Positions 17,920 to 26,053 of a stretch of 64,000 nt of DNA are shown here, in pieces. The stretch is from Aquicella siphonis (GTDB taxonomy: Bacteria > Pseudomonadota > Gammaproteobacteria > DSM-16500). The first letter of the stretch is position 1. Each line of letters begins with the position of its first letter. The DNA is taken from the NCBI RefSeq assembly GCF_902459485.1, contig NZ_LR699120.1, forward strand, positions 124,001-188,000, given 5' to 3'. The translations under genes were made by a program, and so were the position numbers. Under the pieces are notes generated by a model. That model was given only the letters and a program-made list of their open reading frames with translations. It did no database searches and was not told the origin of the DNA.

Positions 17920-18201
17920 CTATTTGCTTTATTATTAAGACGGTGGCCTGAAGGCTAATGTGACGGTAGAGGCATAACCTGACACAATTCAATGAGTGCT
18001 ATCGATGGGCTGCTGGCTGCACAGGCTAGAGAGCTGGCCAGGATGCGGAAGCTGACTGGTCCACAACTTAAAGGATTTTCTTGCTGTTCATGAGCGACTT
18101 TTCATTATATGTTTTATGTACTATGCTTATCATATAAGGATGTTACTCGTTATTGATTAAGATCGCTTATCTATCGAGTTTTGAAATAAAGGAGTTTTTC
18201 A

Positions 18202-18624
18202 ATGAGACAGTGTAGACATGATACAGCCGGTTTCACCCTTATTGAGTTGTTAATCGTTGTGGCAATTATCGGTATTTTGGCTGCCGTTGCAGTTCCTACC
18301 TACCTGAGTTACACCAAGAAAGCTTATTTTAGTGAAGTTGTGCAGGCAACTGCGCCATACAAACTCGCGGTGGAATCCTGCTATCAGGCACAAGGCGGCG
18401 GTGGCGCTGTCGCCAATTGCGGAAATGGTTCAAATGGCGTTCCGGCAGCTCCCGCAGCAACAGGTAATGTAGCCTCTGTTGTTACTACTGGCGCGGGTGT
18501 GATTACCGCAACGGGACAAAATAAAGCGGGTACGGACACGTATATCCTGACACCAGCGCCGACCAATGGAGTATTGATTTGGACTACTTCAGGGACGTGT
18601 TTAGCTGCAGGCACATGTAATTAA
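18202..18624 (+). CDS. pilA: Major type IV pilin PilA
   Basis: The 140-residue prepilin has a 10-residue leader ending in Gly, then FTLIELLIVVAIIGILAAVA, the classic type IVa N-terminal helix with Glu5 of the mature protein. The globular part contains a Gly/Ala-rich region and a C-terminal cysteine pair (GTCLAAGTC) that may close a disulfide loop. Cleavage and N-methylation need PilD, which is not in the window. AAAGGAG precedes the ATG. A 282-base upstream gap and a strong terminator downstream mark it as its own transcription unit. The gap holds only a weak -24/-12-like site (about 18006-18021), so sigma-54 control is not established. Confidence 0.93.
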   Translation: MRQCRHDTAGFTLIELLIVVAIIGILAAVAVPTYLSYTKKAYFSEVVQATAPYKLAVESCYQAQGGGGAVANCGNGSNGVPAAPAATGNVASVVTTGAGVITATGQNKAGTDTYILTPAPTNGVLIWTTSGTCLAAGTCN

Positions 18625-18667
18625 CGCTTCAGTCTGCATGGCGGAAGTTTATTGCTGTTTAAGTAAA

Positions 18668-18696
18668 AACAACATCCCGTAAGGGGTGTTGTTTTT
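18668..18696 (+). terminator. Rho-independent terminator after pilA
   Basis: An 11-base stem (AACAACATCCC with GGGGTGTTGTT, one G-T pair) closes a four-base GTAA loop and runs into a T tract. It separates the highly expressed pilin gene from pilB. Confidence 0.88.
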
Positions 18697-18749
18697 ATGT
18701 TTTATGATGTTCGATTCATGGCAGAAAAATAGACCGGCGGTAATTTGTT

Positions 18750-20456
18750 ATGGATGACATGTCAACTAAAAGCTCCATGAGCGGGTTTGCCTATTACCTA
18801 TTCGAGAACAAGATGCTGGATAGGCAAGTGGGACTGGAAGCACTCAAACAAGCAGCATTGGACAAGATTTCCTATTTTGATTATCTGGTCAAGCACAAAC
18901 TGTTGGACGCCGCAAGAGTCGCCAAGGCGACTTCTGAATATTTTGGATTGCCACTTTGTGATATCACAGCGTTTGATTTCAGCCTGATTCCCACGGAATA
19001 CCTGAACATCAATTTGGTGCGGAAAAGAATGGCGCTGCCGCTGTTCGTTAAAAATGGCTTTCTCTACCTGGCGATCACTGATCCGACTATAGAAAATTTA
19101 TATGACATACGCTTTTTAACAGGCCTTGACACCAGGCTGCTGGTCACCGATGGGAACCAGTTGACACAAGTAATTGATAACTTATTGAATAAATTAATTA
19201 TTTCAGAGATAAGCAGGCCGGGCAGTCTGATCAGGGAAAATCTTGGAGAAGAGCCGCATAAAGAAGATACGTCTGAATTGGCAACTTATGACGCTGAAAG
19301 CGCTCCGGTGGTCAATTATGTCAATAAAATAATTATCGACGCGATTGAAAAAGGCGCTTCTGATATTCATTTTGAACGATATGACAATGATTACAGAATT
19401 CGATACCGCTTGAACGGGGTGCTTTATCCAGTTGCGACTCCACCTATCAAGCTGGCGAATTATCTGCTTGCCAGAATCAAGATTATGTCAAACCTGGACA
19501 TCACCGAGCACCGTATTCCTCAAGACGGCAGGTTTAAACTGACGCTGTCGAAATATAAAACCATCGATTTTCGTGTCAGTGTCTGCCCGGCTTTATATGG
19601 TGAAAAAATCGTGCTGCGATTATTGGATCCCACACAGATCTTCCATAATTTGAATGAATTGGGAATGGAAGAAAAACAACAGGAAATTCTTCTGGATTCA
19701 TTGGGTCACACACAAGGGATCATCCTGGTGACAGGCCCGACAGGCAGCGGCAAGACGGTGACGCTGTATTCTGCTCTGAATTACCTCAATTCTCCTGACG
19801 ATAATATCATGACGGTTGAAGACCCGGTTGAAATTCCATTGCACGGCGTTAACCAGGTGCATGTGAACCCAAAAGTCGGATTGACATTTTCATCAGCCTT
19901 GCGTTCGTTTTTGCGCCAAGATCCCGATATTATCATGGTAGGCGAGATTCGAGACCTGGAGACGGCCCAGATCAGTATCCAGGCTGCCCAGACAGGACAT
20001 CTGGTATTATCCACGCTGCACACCAACAGCGGACCGGAAACCATTGCAAGATTGATGTATATGGGAGTTGAGCCGTATAACCTCGCGAGTTCGCTTATTT
20101 TAGTCATTGCGCAGCGTTTATTGAGAATGCTTTGTCCGATCTGCAAACAGGTGGAAGAATTGCCGGAGGACATACTGATAAAAGAAGGATTCAAGCCTGA
20201 AGAAATCGGTACGTTTCAACTTTATAAACCGGGCTCATGCGAACGCTGCATACATGGGTTCACCGGACGCTCAGGCATCTTTGAAGTCATGCCTATCAGC
20301 GAGGAAATGCGATTTTTGATGATACGTGGAGCCAACGCCATCGAATTGAATGAGCAGGCCAAAAAGGAAAATATCAGAAACTTGCGGCAAGCAGGACTGG
20401 ATAAGGTCAAAATGGGTAAAACCAGCCTGGCGGAATTAAACAGAACGTTTAAATAG
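18750..20456 (+). CDS. pilB: Type IV pilus extension ATPase PilB
   Basis: The 568-residue GspE-family ATPase powers pilus polymerisation. It has the N-terminal MshEN-type region (about 10-150), SDIHFERYDNDYRIRYRLNG, Walker A GPTGSGKT (about 329-336), VEDPVE, Walker B IIMVGEIRDLETA and the His box HLVLSTLHTN. The tetracysteine zinc site is CPIC (462, 465) and CERC (497, 500). The ATG at 18750 has only a weak ribosome binding site; an in-frame ATG at 18759 is an alternative. It is the first gene of pilB-pilC-pilE-pilZ. Confidence 0.95.
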   Translation: MDDMSTKSSMSGFAYYLFENKMLDRQVGLEALKQAALDKISYFDYLVKHKLLDAARVAKATSEYFGLPLCDITAFDFSLIPTEYLNINLVRKRMALPLFVKNGFLYLAITDPTIENLYDIRFLTGLDTRLLVTDGNQLTQVIDNLLNKLIISEISRPGSLIRENLGEEPHKEDTSELATYDAESAPVVNYVNKIIIDAIEKGASDIHFERYDNDYRIRYRLNGVLYPVATPPIKLANYLLARIKIMSNLDITEHRIPQDGRFKLTLSKYKTIDFRVSVCPALYGEKIVLRLLDPTQIFHNLNELGMEEKQQEILLDSLGHTQGIILVTGPTGSGKTVTLYSALNYLNSPDDNIMTVEDPVEIPLHGVNQVHVNPKVGLTFSSALRSFLRQDPDIIMVGEIRDLETAQISIQAAQTGHLVLSTLHTNSGPETIARLMYMGVEPYNLASSLILVIAQRLLRMLCPICKQVEELPEDILIKEGFKPEEIGTFQLYKPGSCERCIHGFTGRSGIFEVMPISEEMRFLMIRGANAIELNEQAKKENIRNLRQAGLDKVKMGKTSLAELNRTFK

Positions 20457-20466
20457 GCAGAAAATC

Positions 20467-21681
20467 ATGGAAGGTGGTATTCAGACATTTCGCTGGACCG
20501 GAATAAATAAGGAAGGCCAGCGCCTGCGCGGAGTCATCCAGGCGCAAGATGTGAAAAGCGCCGAAACAGAGCTGAAAGCCATGCAAGTCGAGGTGATTAG
20601 CATTTCTGTGAAGCAGGGTTTTTCAATGCCGTTTCTGCGTAAGAGTAAAATTAGACAAAAAGAAATTATCCTGTTTACACGTTATCTCTCCACCATGTTA
20701 AATGCGGGCATGCCCATACTAAAGGCGCTGGACGTGATCGCGCGTGACCAGGACAATGCCGTGATGAAATCCATGGTCGTATCGCTGCGAAATAATATTT
20801 CTTCCGGGGCGTCATTGTCTGATTCCCTGCGTCAGTTTCCGGAGTGTTTCAATGAATTATACTGTAACCTGACACGGGCGGGCGAGAAATCGGCAACCCT
20901 GGACAAGGTGCTGGGAAGGCTGGTCAGATATCTGGAAAAAATTGAACGAATTAAAAGTAAAGTAAAAACCGCATTAATATATCCAGTGACCATCGTTTTT
21001 ATCGCTATCGTCGTCAGTCTCATCCTGCTGCTGTTTGTTGTCCCGCAGTTTCAATCCATGTTTAGCAACGCGGGCGTCAAGCTGCCGCTTTTTACCCGCA
21101 TTGTGATTCATGTATCTGATATTGTGAGAGGGTACTGGTGGCTGCTCATATTGCTCATTGTCGGCGGTATTTGGGGAACAAAAATCCTGCGGGAGAAGAA
21201 TGAATATTTTTCGGATAAATTTGATTCCTTCATATTAAGAATGTATATCATCGGTCCCATTATTAAAAAATCAATCATTGCCAGGTTCACCAGAACACTG
21301 GCAATCACGCTTGACGCAGGATTGCCTATTGTCGATTCAATGAAATCCATGATCAATATCATGGGGAACAAACGGTATAGCAAAGGAGTGGTGCAGATCT
21401 GTGATGATATCACCAATGGCAATCAGCTGGCATCCTCGATAGAGTCAACCCGCCTTTTCCCGGGCATGGTCGTGCAAATGATCGCCGTTGGAGAGGCATC
21501 GGGAGCATTGGGAGACATGCTGAATAACATCGCGTCCTATTATGAGGATGAAGTGGACAGCATCGCGGATAATTTGACAACGATTCTTGAGCCTCTCATT
21601 ATTTCGTTGTTAGGTGTCATTATTGGCTGTTTTGTTATTGCCATGTATTTGCCGATTTTCAAGTTGGGCACGACAATTTGA
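20467..21681 (+). CDS. pilC: Type IV pilus inner-membrane platform protein PilC
   Basis: The 404-residue polytopic protein is the GspF-family platform on which PilB and PilT act. Two homologous cytoplasmic helical domains are present: one around FTRYLSTMLNAGMPILKALDV and the other around FTRTLAITLDAGLPIVDSM. They are separated by membrane segments (LIYPVTIVFIAIVVSLILLLFVVPQF; YWWLLILLIVGGIW), with a final one in LLGVIIGCFVIAMYLPIF. It follows pilB by ten bases, and its stop codon lies 8 bases ahead of the pilE start. Confidence 0.95.
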   Translation: MEGGIQTFRWTGINKEGQRLRGVIQAQDVKSAETELKAMQVEVISISVKQGFSMPFLRKSKIRQKEIILFTRYLSTMLNAGMPILKALDVIARDQDNAVMKSMVVSLRNNISSGASLSDSLRQFPECFNELYCNLTRAGEKSATLDKVLGRLVRYLEKIERIKSKVKTALIYPVTIVFIAIVVSLILLLFVVPQFQSMFSNAGVKLPLFTRIVIHVSDIVRGYWWLLILLIVGGIWGTKILREKNEYFSDKFDSFILRMYIIGPIIKKSIIARFTRTLAITLDAGLPIVDSMKSMINIMGNKRYSKGVVQICDDITNGNQLASSIESTRLFPGMVVQMIAVGEASGALGDMLNNIASYYEDEVDSIADNLTTILEPLIISLLGVIIGCFVIAMYLPIFKLGTTI

Positions 21682-21689
21682 GAACTTCT

Positions 21690-22103
21690 ATGCGAAAACA
21701 TCACGCGCATTACGGTTTTACCATCATCGAATTGTTAATTGTTATCGCTATTATGGCAATTATCGCGGTAGTCGCTGTGTCGCTGTACAGGCCATTTATC
21801 CTGAAGGGAAGAAGGGCTGACGGAATCAATGCCATTTTGATGCTGCAGCTGGCGGAAGAGCGTTATCGTTCTAACAATACCCAATATGGGACGAGCGCCC
21901 AGATAGGCGGGTTTGCGACTTCGCCTCAGGGATATTATACCTTGAGTATTTCAAACGTCGGAGCGAACACATTCACCATTACTGCGACAGCGCAGGGAAA
22001 CCAGGCAAATGACACGGAAGGCAGCACTTCATGCGCCACGTTGACTCTGGCTGTCAGCAATGGTGCCACCACACAAACACCGGCCGCATGCTGGCCAAAC
22101 TGA
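21690..22103 (+). CDS. pilE: Minor type IV pilin, PilE-like
   Basis: The product has a nine-residue leader ending in Gly and the mature N-terminus FTIIELLIVIAIMAIIAVVA. Then comes GRRADGINAILMLQLAEERYR followed by NTQYGT, which matches the PilE minor pilin family (prepilin-like subunits that prime pilus assembly) better than major pilins. A cysteine pair (SCATL and AACWPN) sits near the C-terminus. The ATG at 21690 is preferred over the in-frame TTG at 21678, which overlaps the pilC stop codon. Confidence 0.87.
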   Translation: MRKHHAHYGFTIIELLIVIAIMAIIAVVAVSLYRPFILKGRRADGINAILMLQLAEERYRSNNTQYGTSAQIGGFATSPQGYYTLSISNVGANTFTITATAQGNQANDTEGSTSCATLTLAVSNGATTQTPAACWPN

Positions 22104-22113
22104 AGAGGCTTCC

Positions 22114-22470
22114 ATGAGCGATTCACTTGTTGTCACTTATAACATACAAACCCAGCTGGAACTGAATCTGTCATATATGCCTTTCATTAAAAATGGCGGA
22201 ATATTCATACCCACGAACGAAACATATTCGCTGGGTGAACACGTCCTTATCGAGTTAACGTTGCCGGGCCATAATGAAAGCCAAAAAGTCCATGGAAGAG
22301 TTGTCTGGATCAATCCTAAAAACGCGCTTTACCAGATTTATCCTGGTATTGGTGTGGAATTTGTCGGAGATAATGCAAAATCTTTCCATGAGACCATCAA
22401 GGCCAATATTGATAATACTCATGATGTGGGCGGTTATGTGTATGGCTTGAGCGGGGATCAGGTAAGTTAA
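22114..22470 (+). CDS. pilZ: Type IV pilus PilZ protein
   Basis: The 118-residue single-domain protein resembles PilZ of Pseudomonas, needed for pilus biogenesis through contact with PilB and FimX. The signature YMPFIKNGGIFIPTNETYSLGE is present, with GRVVWI and PGIGVEFVG. As in that subgroup, the c-di-GMP-binding RxxxR motif at the N-terminus is not evident, so it probably acts by protein contact. The ATG at 22114 follows AAGAGGC; translation from further upstream would overlap pilE. It ends the pilus gene run, and its stop is nine bases from the convergent CNBD gene. Confidence 0.88.
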   Translation: MSDSLVVTYNIQTQLELNLSYMPFIKNGGIFIPTNETYSLGEHVLIELTLPGHNESQKVHGRVVWINPKNALYQIYPGIGVEFVGDNAKSFHETIKANIDNTHDVGGYVYGLSGDQVS

Positions 22471-22478
22471 TGAATATA

Positions 22479-23003
22479 TTATAATAAATCCATGAGCCTC
22501 CCGTCGGTTTCGCGCAGGCGGGAACTGATGGTTTTGATGAGTTTGATGGTGATTTTCATCGCAATATAAGGAAACAGGGAGGAGAGTTTTTCAAATGACT
22601 GCTCATCCATGACTAGCAGAGTGGAAGGCTCTCTGGCAATCACGCTTGCTGAGGATGGGCAACGATCAAAGAATGCCATTTCTCCTATTATTTTATTCGC
22701 ACCCAGTGTTTTCAACTGTTTTAACCGGCCTGAAGCATTTTCTTTTACTACATCAACACTGCCCTCGCATATTAGGCAAAAGTAATCTGTAGATTCGTGT
22801 TCTTTCATTATCAAGGTTCCGGCTGGAGCGAGATATGGCTGGAAATAACCCGCCAGTTGTTCTATCTGATTTTGTATGAAATCATTTACCCAGTCAGTAT
22901 TTTCGAGCAGGTCTTCTACCGGGATATCGCACTTATGTAACAAGCCTAATCTTTGCATGAGCAGCCTAGGAATCATTGTTAAAACTGGTTTGTGCGTATT
23001 CAT
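22479..23003 (-). CDS. Stand-alone cyclic nucleotide-binding domain protein
   Basis: The 174-residue protein is essentially one CNBD beta-roll: LAGYFQPYLAPAGTLIMKEHE, YFCLICEGSVDVV and the phosphate-binding cassette IIGEMAFFDRCPSSASVIA (about 106-123), then a C-terminal helix. No helix-turn-helix or enzymatic domain follows, so it is not a CRP-type regulator. The cassette has Ser117 where cAMP-binding members have Arg (R-S/T-A), so ligand binding is doubtful. The longest start overlaps the rpoN 3' end by 38 bases; an ATG at 22958, after AGGCTGCTC, would begin seven bases beyond the rpoN stop and is a good alternative. Co-transcription with rpoN is likely; the target is unknown. Confidence 0.75.
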   Translation of the reverse strand: MNTHKPVLTMIPRLLMQRLGLLHKCDIPVEDLLENTDWVNDFIQNQIEQLAGYFQPYLAPAGTLIMKEHESTDYFCLICEGSVDVVKENASGRLKQLKTLGANKIIGEMAFFDRCPSSASVIAREPSTLLVMDEQSFEKLSSLFPYIAMKITIKLIKTISSRLRETDGRLMDLL

Positions 23004-24384
23004 GCGAACGTTGATATGATGGAGATATTTTCAACGCATCCCGGTATTTCGCGACAGTCCGTCTCGCGATTTTGATGCCTTTTTGCTTTAGCAATGACGC
23101 AATTTCACTATCACTATGTATATGGCCGCCGGATTCTGTTCGCACAATTTCCTTGATCATTTCCTTGACGGCAATTTCCGAACAACTGTCGCCATCATGT
23201 GTCAAGACATAACTGGGGAAAAAATATTTCAACTCAAAAACGCCTCTTGGTGTTGCAATATATTTTCCTGTGGTCACGCGAGAGACAGTTGATTCATGCA
23301 AGTCTAGGGCTTGTGAAACATCAACTATATTGAGAGGCTTCATGAATGCCTGGCCGCGATCAAGAAATTCATTTTGCAGCCTGATGATATGAGAAGCCAC
23401 ATTAAGCAAGGTTTCATTGCGTCTTTTCAAGCCTGTTAACAGCCATTGTGCTTCCTGCAATTCTTTGGACAATGACTGGAATGAATCCTGTTTCTTGTTT
23501 TTTTTGATCAATTCATGGTAATGCTGATTAATTCGAATGCGGGTCATGATACTGTCAGACAGGAATACCCGCCATGAGTTCCGAAATTTTTTTACATATA
23601 ATTCCGGTTCTATCTGAATGTTGTTGTCGGAAGACAATAACAGTCCTGGTTTCGGGTTGAGAGACCGGATAATTTTCATCGCATCGTGATATTCCCGGCT
23701 TGTCAGATTCATTTTTTTCATGAGATTTTTATATTGTCCGGATGCGAGCAATTCAAAATAAGCGCTGACAATAGTGCGGGCGTGGTTCCATGCGTTATGC
23801 TTGTCGGGATACTGGTCAAGCTGCAAGAGCAGGCATTCGCGCAAATCCCTGGCTCCGACGCCTGGAGGATCGAACGTCTGGATTTTACCAAGCACATTAT
23901 AAAACGATCCGGTGTCTTGGGCGTATTCCTTGCTAAGCGACACTTGAATTTCGGCTATTGAAGCTGACAGCCATCCATTGTCATCGATTGCGTCAATGAT
24001 TGCTTCAGCGATTAACTGCTGGCTTGCATTGAATTTGCACAGCCAGGTCTGTTCAATCAAATGTTCCCTGAGCGTCTTGGGGTTTGAGTAATTTTCCAGT
24101 GTGCTATCATCGGCATAAGAATAACTATTCCTGGCCAGATCAGCGGAGTACCTGAACAATTGGGATAATTCCTCTTCATCCTGCGTGTGTGAAGTCACGG
24201 TATCAGTGTCATCGTGCGTTTCGCCTTCAACGACTTCAATCAGGGGATTGGTTTCAATATATTGTTGAATGACTTGTTTGAGCTCAAGCGTGTTATATTG
24301 CAGCAGGGTGATCGCCTGGGATAATTGCTGATTCATCGCCAGGCGCTGATCAAGTTTGGTCGTTAAAAGCATTTTCGTACTCAT
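22966..24384 (-). CDS. rpoN: RNA polymerase sigma-54 factor RpoN
   Basis: The 472-residue protein has the Gln-rich N-terminal region I (KLDQRLAMNQQLSQAITLLQYNTLELKQ), an acidic region II, the core-binding region, the helix-turn-helix (LDLHESTVSRVTTGKYIATPRGVFELKYFF) and the RpoN box ARRTVAKYR (about 440-448). It recognises -24/-12 promoters, three of which are visible in this window upstream of flagellar genes. In most gammaproteobacteria rpoN lies with lptB, hpf and ptsN; here it sits between fliP and the pilus cluster, with a CNBD gene downstream. Whether this is the only copy in the genome cannot be told. Confidence 0.95.
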   Translation of the reverse strand: MSTKMLLTTKLDQRLAMNQQLSQAITLLQYNTLELKQVIQQYIETNPLIEVVEGETHDDTDTVTSHTQDEEELSQLFRYSADLARNSYSYADDSTLENYSNPKTLREHLIEQTWLCKFNASQQLIAEAIIDAIDDNGWLSASIAEIQVSLSKEYAQDTGSFYNVLGKIQTFDPPGVGARDLRECLLLQLDQYPDKHNAWNHARTIVSAYFELLASGQYKNLMKKMNLTSREYHDAMKIIRSLNPKPGLLLSSDNNIQIEPELYVKKFRNSWRVFLSDSIMTRIRINQHYHELIKKNKKQDSFQSLSKELQEAQWLLTGLKRRNETLLNVASHIIRLQNEFLDRGQAFMKPLNIVDVSQALDLHESTVSRVTTGKYIATPRGVFELKYFFPSYVLTHDGDSCSEIAVKEMIKEIVRTESGGHIHSDSEIASLLKQKGIKIARRTVAKYRDALKISPSYQRSHEYAQTSFNNDS

Positions 24385-24427
24385 CGACGCATCCTTTAAT
24401 CAAGATTATTCCATGAGCTTGTCCAAT

Positions 24428-24478
24428 ATTGTTAGCCTTGCCAGCGGCTACAATGCCAGGCTTGGTTTGATCCAAGCC
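24428..24478. repeat. Two adjacent inverted repeats between fliP and rpoN
   Basis: Within the 132-base gap lie two hairpin-forming repeats. The first is ATTGTTAGCC (24428-24437) pairing with GGCTACAAT (24446-24454), with one bulged base. The second is a perfect GGCTTGG / CCAAGCC at 24459-24465 and 24472-24478 with a six-base loop. Neither is followed by a T tract, so they may be operator, mRNA-stability or weak termination elements. Confidence 0.5.
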
Positions 24479-24516
24479 GTTAGACCTATAAACAGTTGCC
24501 GCCTTACGCTGCCATC

Positions 24517-25290
24517 TCATGTCCTGAAGCTTGATATCAGGCTGGTGACGACCAGACTCCAGCCATCCACAAGAACAAAAAATAACAATTTAAATGGCAG
24601 GGAAATTACCATGGGTGAAAGCATCATCATTCCCATAGACATCAGAATGCTGGATACAACCAGGTCTATGATCAGGAACGGTAAAAAAATGAGGAAGCCG
24701 ATTTCGAAAGCTGTCTTGAGTTCGCTGGTAATATACGCCGGCATTAAAACTAAAAGCGGGTAATCGGATTTGGAATCAATCTTTGTTTTCGAAAGATCGG
24801 TAAATAATTTTAAATCAGATTTGCGCGTCTGTTTCATCATGAATGTTTTTAACAAGGTGATGGAGGATTCAAATGCTTGTTGTTCAGACAGTTTTCCCTG
24901 CGCGTACGGCTGGATGCTGACATCGTTTGCTTTCTGGACTATTGGCATCATGACGAACAAGGTCATGATGAGTGACAATCCGATCATGATCTGGTTGCTG
25001 GGAACATTGGGAATGCCGATGGCTTGCCGGAGTATGGACATGACGATAATGATGCGGGTGAAAGCGGTGGTGGTGATAAGCAGAGCCGGCAAAATGGTCA
25101 AAATCGCCATCACAGCTATGATTTTAATGCTCAAGCTGTAGGATATCGTCGAGCCGGTCTGCTGCGCCGTGAGCAAGGGGATAGATTGTATTTCGGCGAA
25201 AGCCTGGGTAAAAGGCGCGACTAAAAGTATAAGAACAATAAGATGCCTACAAAAAACGCTGCAAGAATTTACTGGCTTTCGTGTATACAT
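24517..25290 (-). CDS. fliP: Flagellar export gate protein FliP
   Basis: The 257-residue membrane protein has a cleavable-type N-terminal signal (ILLVAPFTQAFA) and the conserved FliP segments TAFTRIIIVMSILRQAIG, NQIMIGLSLIMTLFVMMP, and MGMMMLSPMVISLPFKLLFFVLVDGW. FliP pentamers form the core of the type III export gate together with FliQ and FliR, which lie far downstream at 55-56 kb. It is the last gene of the fliMNOP run, 47 bases after fliO. Confidence 0.94.
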   Translation of the reverse strand: MYTRKPVNSCSVFCRHLIVLILLVAPFTQAFAEIQSIPLLTAQQTGSTISYSLSIKIIAVMAILTILPALLITTTAFTRIIIVMSILRQAIGIPNVPSNQIMIGLSLIMTLFVMMPIVQKANDVSIQPYAQGKLSEQQAFESSITLLKTFMMKQTRKSDLKLFTDLSKTKIDSKSDYPLLVLMPAYITSELKTAFEIGFLIFLPFLIIDLVVSSILMSMGMMMLSPMVISLPFKLLFFVLVDGWSLVVTSLISSFRT

Positions 25291-25337
25291 ACATTCTCAT
25301 CCATGAGCAAGATGTCACTGGTGTCGTCAAATATCAC

Positions 25338-25673
25338 TTACTTTACAGGTGCATAATCTTCCGATAGCAGGCTCTTCAGGCTGTCAAACTCATCCGCCAT
25401 GGCCTTTTCTGTTTCGCGTTCATTGAACACATGTAATGTTGTAATATGGCTGGGCGTGGCGCCAATCAGCAGCATGGTTTGATTGGCTTCCAGAAGAATG
25501 ATTCTTTCCTTTGCGCCTATGGAAACAGAGTTGACGACTTTGATTGCCGGGCTGTCTGCATATTTATGCAGCCTGAGTTTTCTCAAAGCATACATCAGCA
25601 CCAGAAGTAAAACGACGACGGCCAGCTTGAATGCGTTTTGTCCGTAGACTGTGCTAATTTCAGCAAGATTCAT
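25338..25673 (-). CDS. fliO: Flagellar biosynthesis protein FliO
   Basis: The 111-residue protein has one membrane segment near the N-terminus (KLAVVVLLLVLMYALRKL) and a small cytoplasmic domain with VNSVSIGAKERIILLEANQTMLLIGATPSHITTLH, the FliO pattern. It assists FliP ring assembly during export-gate biogenesis. Its ATG follows a GAGGT ribosome binding site eight bases after the fliN stop. Confidence 0.88.
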   Translation of the reverse strand: MNLAEISTVYGQNAFKLAVVVLLLVLMYALRKLRLHKYADSPAIKVVNSVSIGAKERIILLEANQTMLLIGATPSHITTLHVFNERETEKAMADEFDSLKSLLSEDYAPVK

Positions 25674-25681
25674 GGGTTACC

Positions 25682-26035
25682 TCAACTTTTTTCAGGGATA
25701 GATGTCAGACGCACGCAATATTTTCCATTCGCCGTGATGATATTTCCCTTGGCGATCATTTTGCCGTTGGCGTAAATATCGACAGGTTCACCTGCCAGTT
25801 TATTCAGGTCAATAATGGAATCTTTTGTCAGGTTCAACAAATCCTTTATTTTGATTTGTGCCCGTCCAATTTCAATGGTAAGAACAATGGTAACGTCATT
25901 CAAAATGCCTAATTTGTTGGGATCAAAAAGTGCTTCGCCGGTTTTTGCCGGGGTATCGGCCGCGGATTGCTCCGAAATTTTATCTATGACATCTTTTACG
26001 CTTTTGTCGATGGTTTCTTCTTCCGTGCCAGCCAT
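25682..26035 (-). CDS. fliN: Flagellar motor switch protein FliN
   Basis: The 117-residue C-ring protein carries one SpoA domain: LNDVTIVLTIEIGRAQIKIKDLL, then SIIDLNKLAGEPVDIYANGKMIAKGNI. It forms the lower C-ring with FliM and receives export cargo from FliH. It is separated from fliM by 18 bases, and length and order are typical. Confidence 0.93.
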   Translation of the reverse strand: MAGTEEETIDKSVKDVIDKISEQSAADTPAKTGEALFDPNKLGILNDVTIVLTIEIGRAQIKIKDLLNLTKDSIIDLNKLAGEPVDIYANGKMIAKGNIITANGKYCVRLTSIPEKS

Positions 26036-26053
26036 AAGACTCCTGTTGCTTCG

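Noticed and set aside
18006-18021. Possible sigma-54 promoter upstream of pilA (TGG...TGCA with ten-base GG-GC spacing)
   Set aside because: It misses the CAC part of the -24 element and one T of the -12 element (about 8 of 12 consensus positions) and lies about 180 bases from the gene; too weak to call.
24356-24763. 135-codon plus-strand frame across the rpoN-fliP gap
   Set aside because: Mostly antisense to fliP, no family features and no ribosome binding site.
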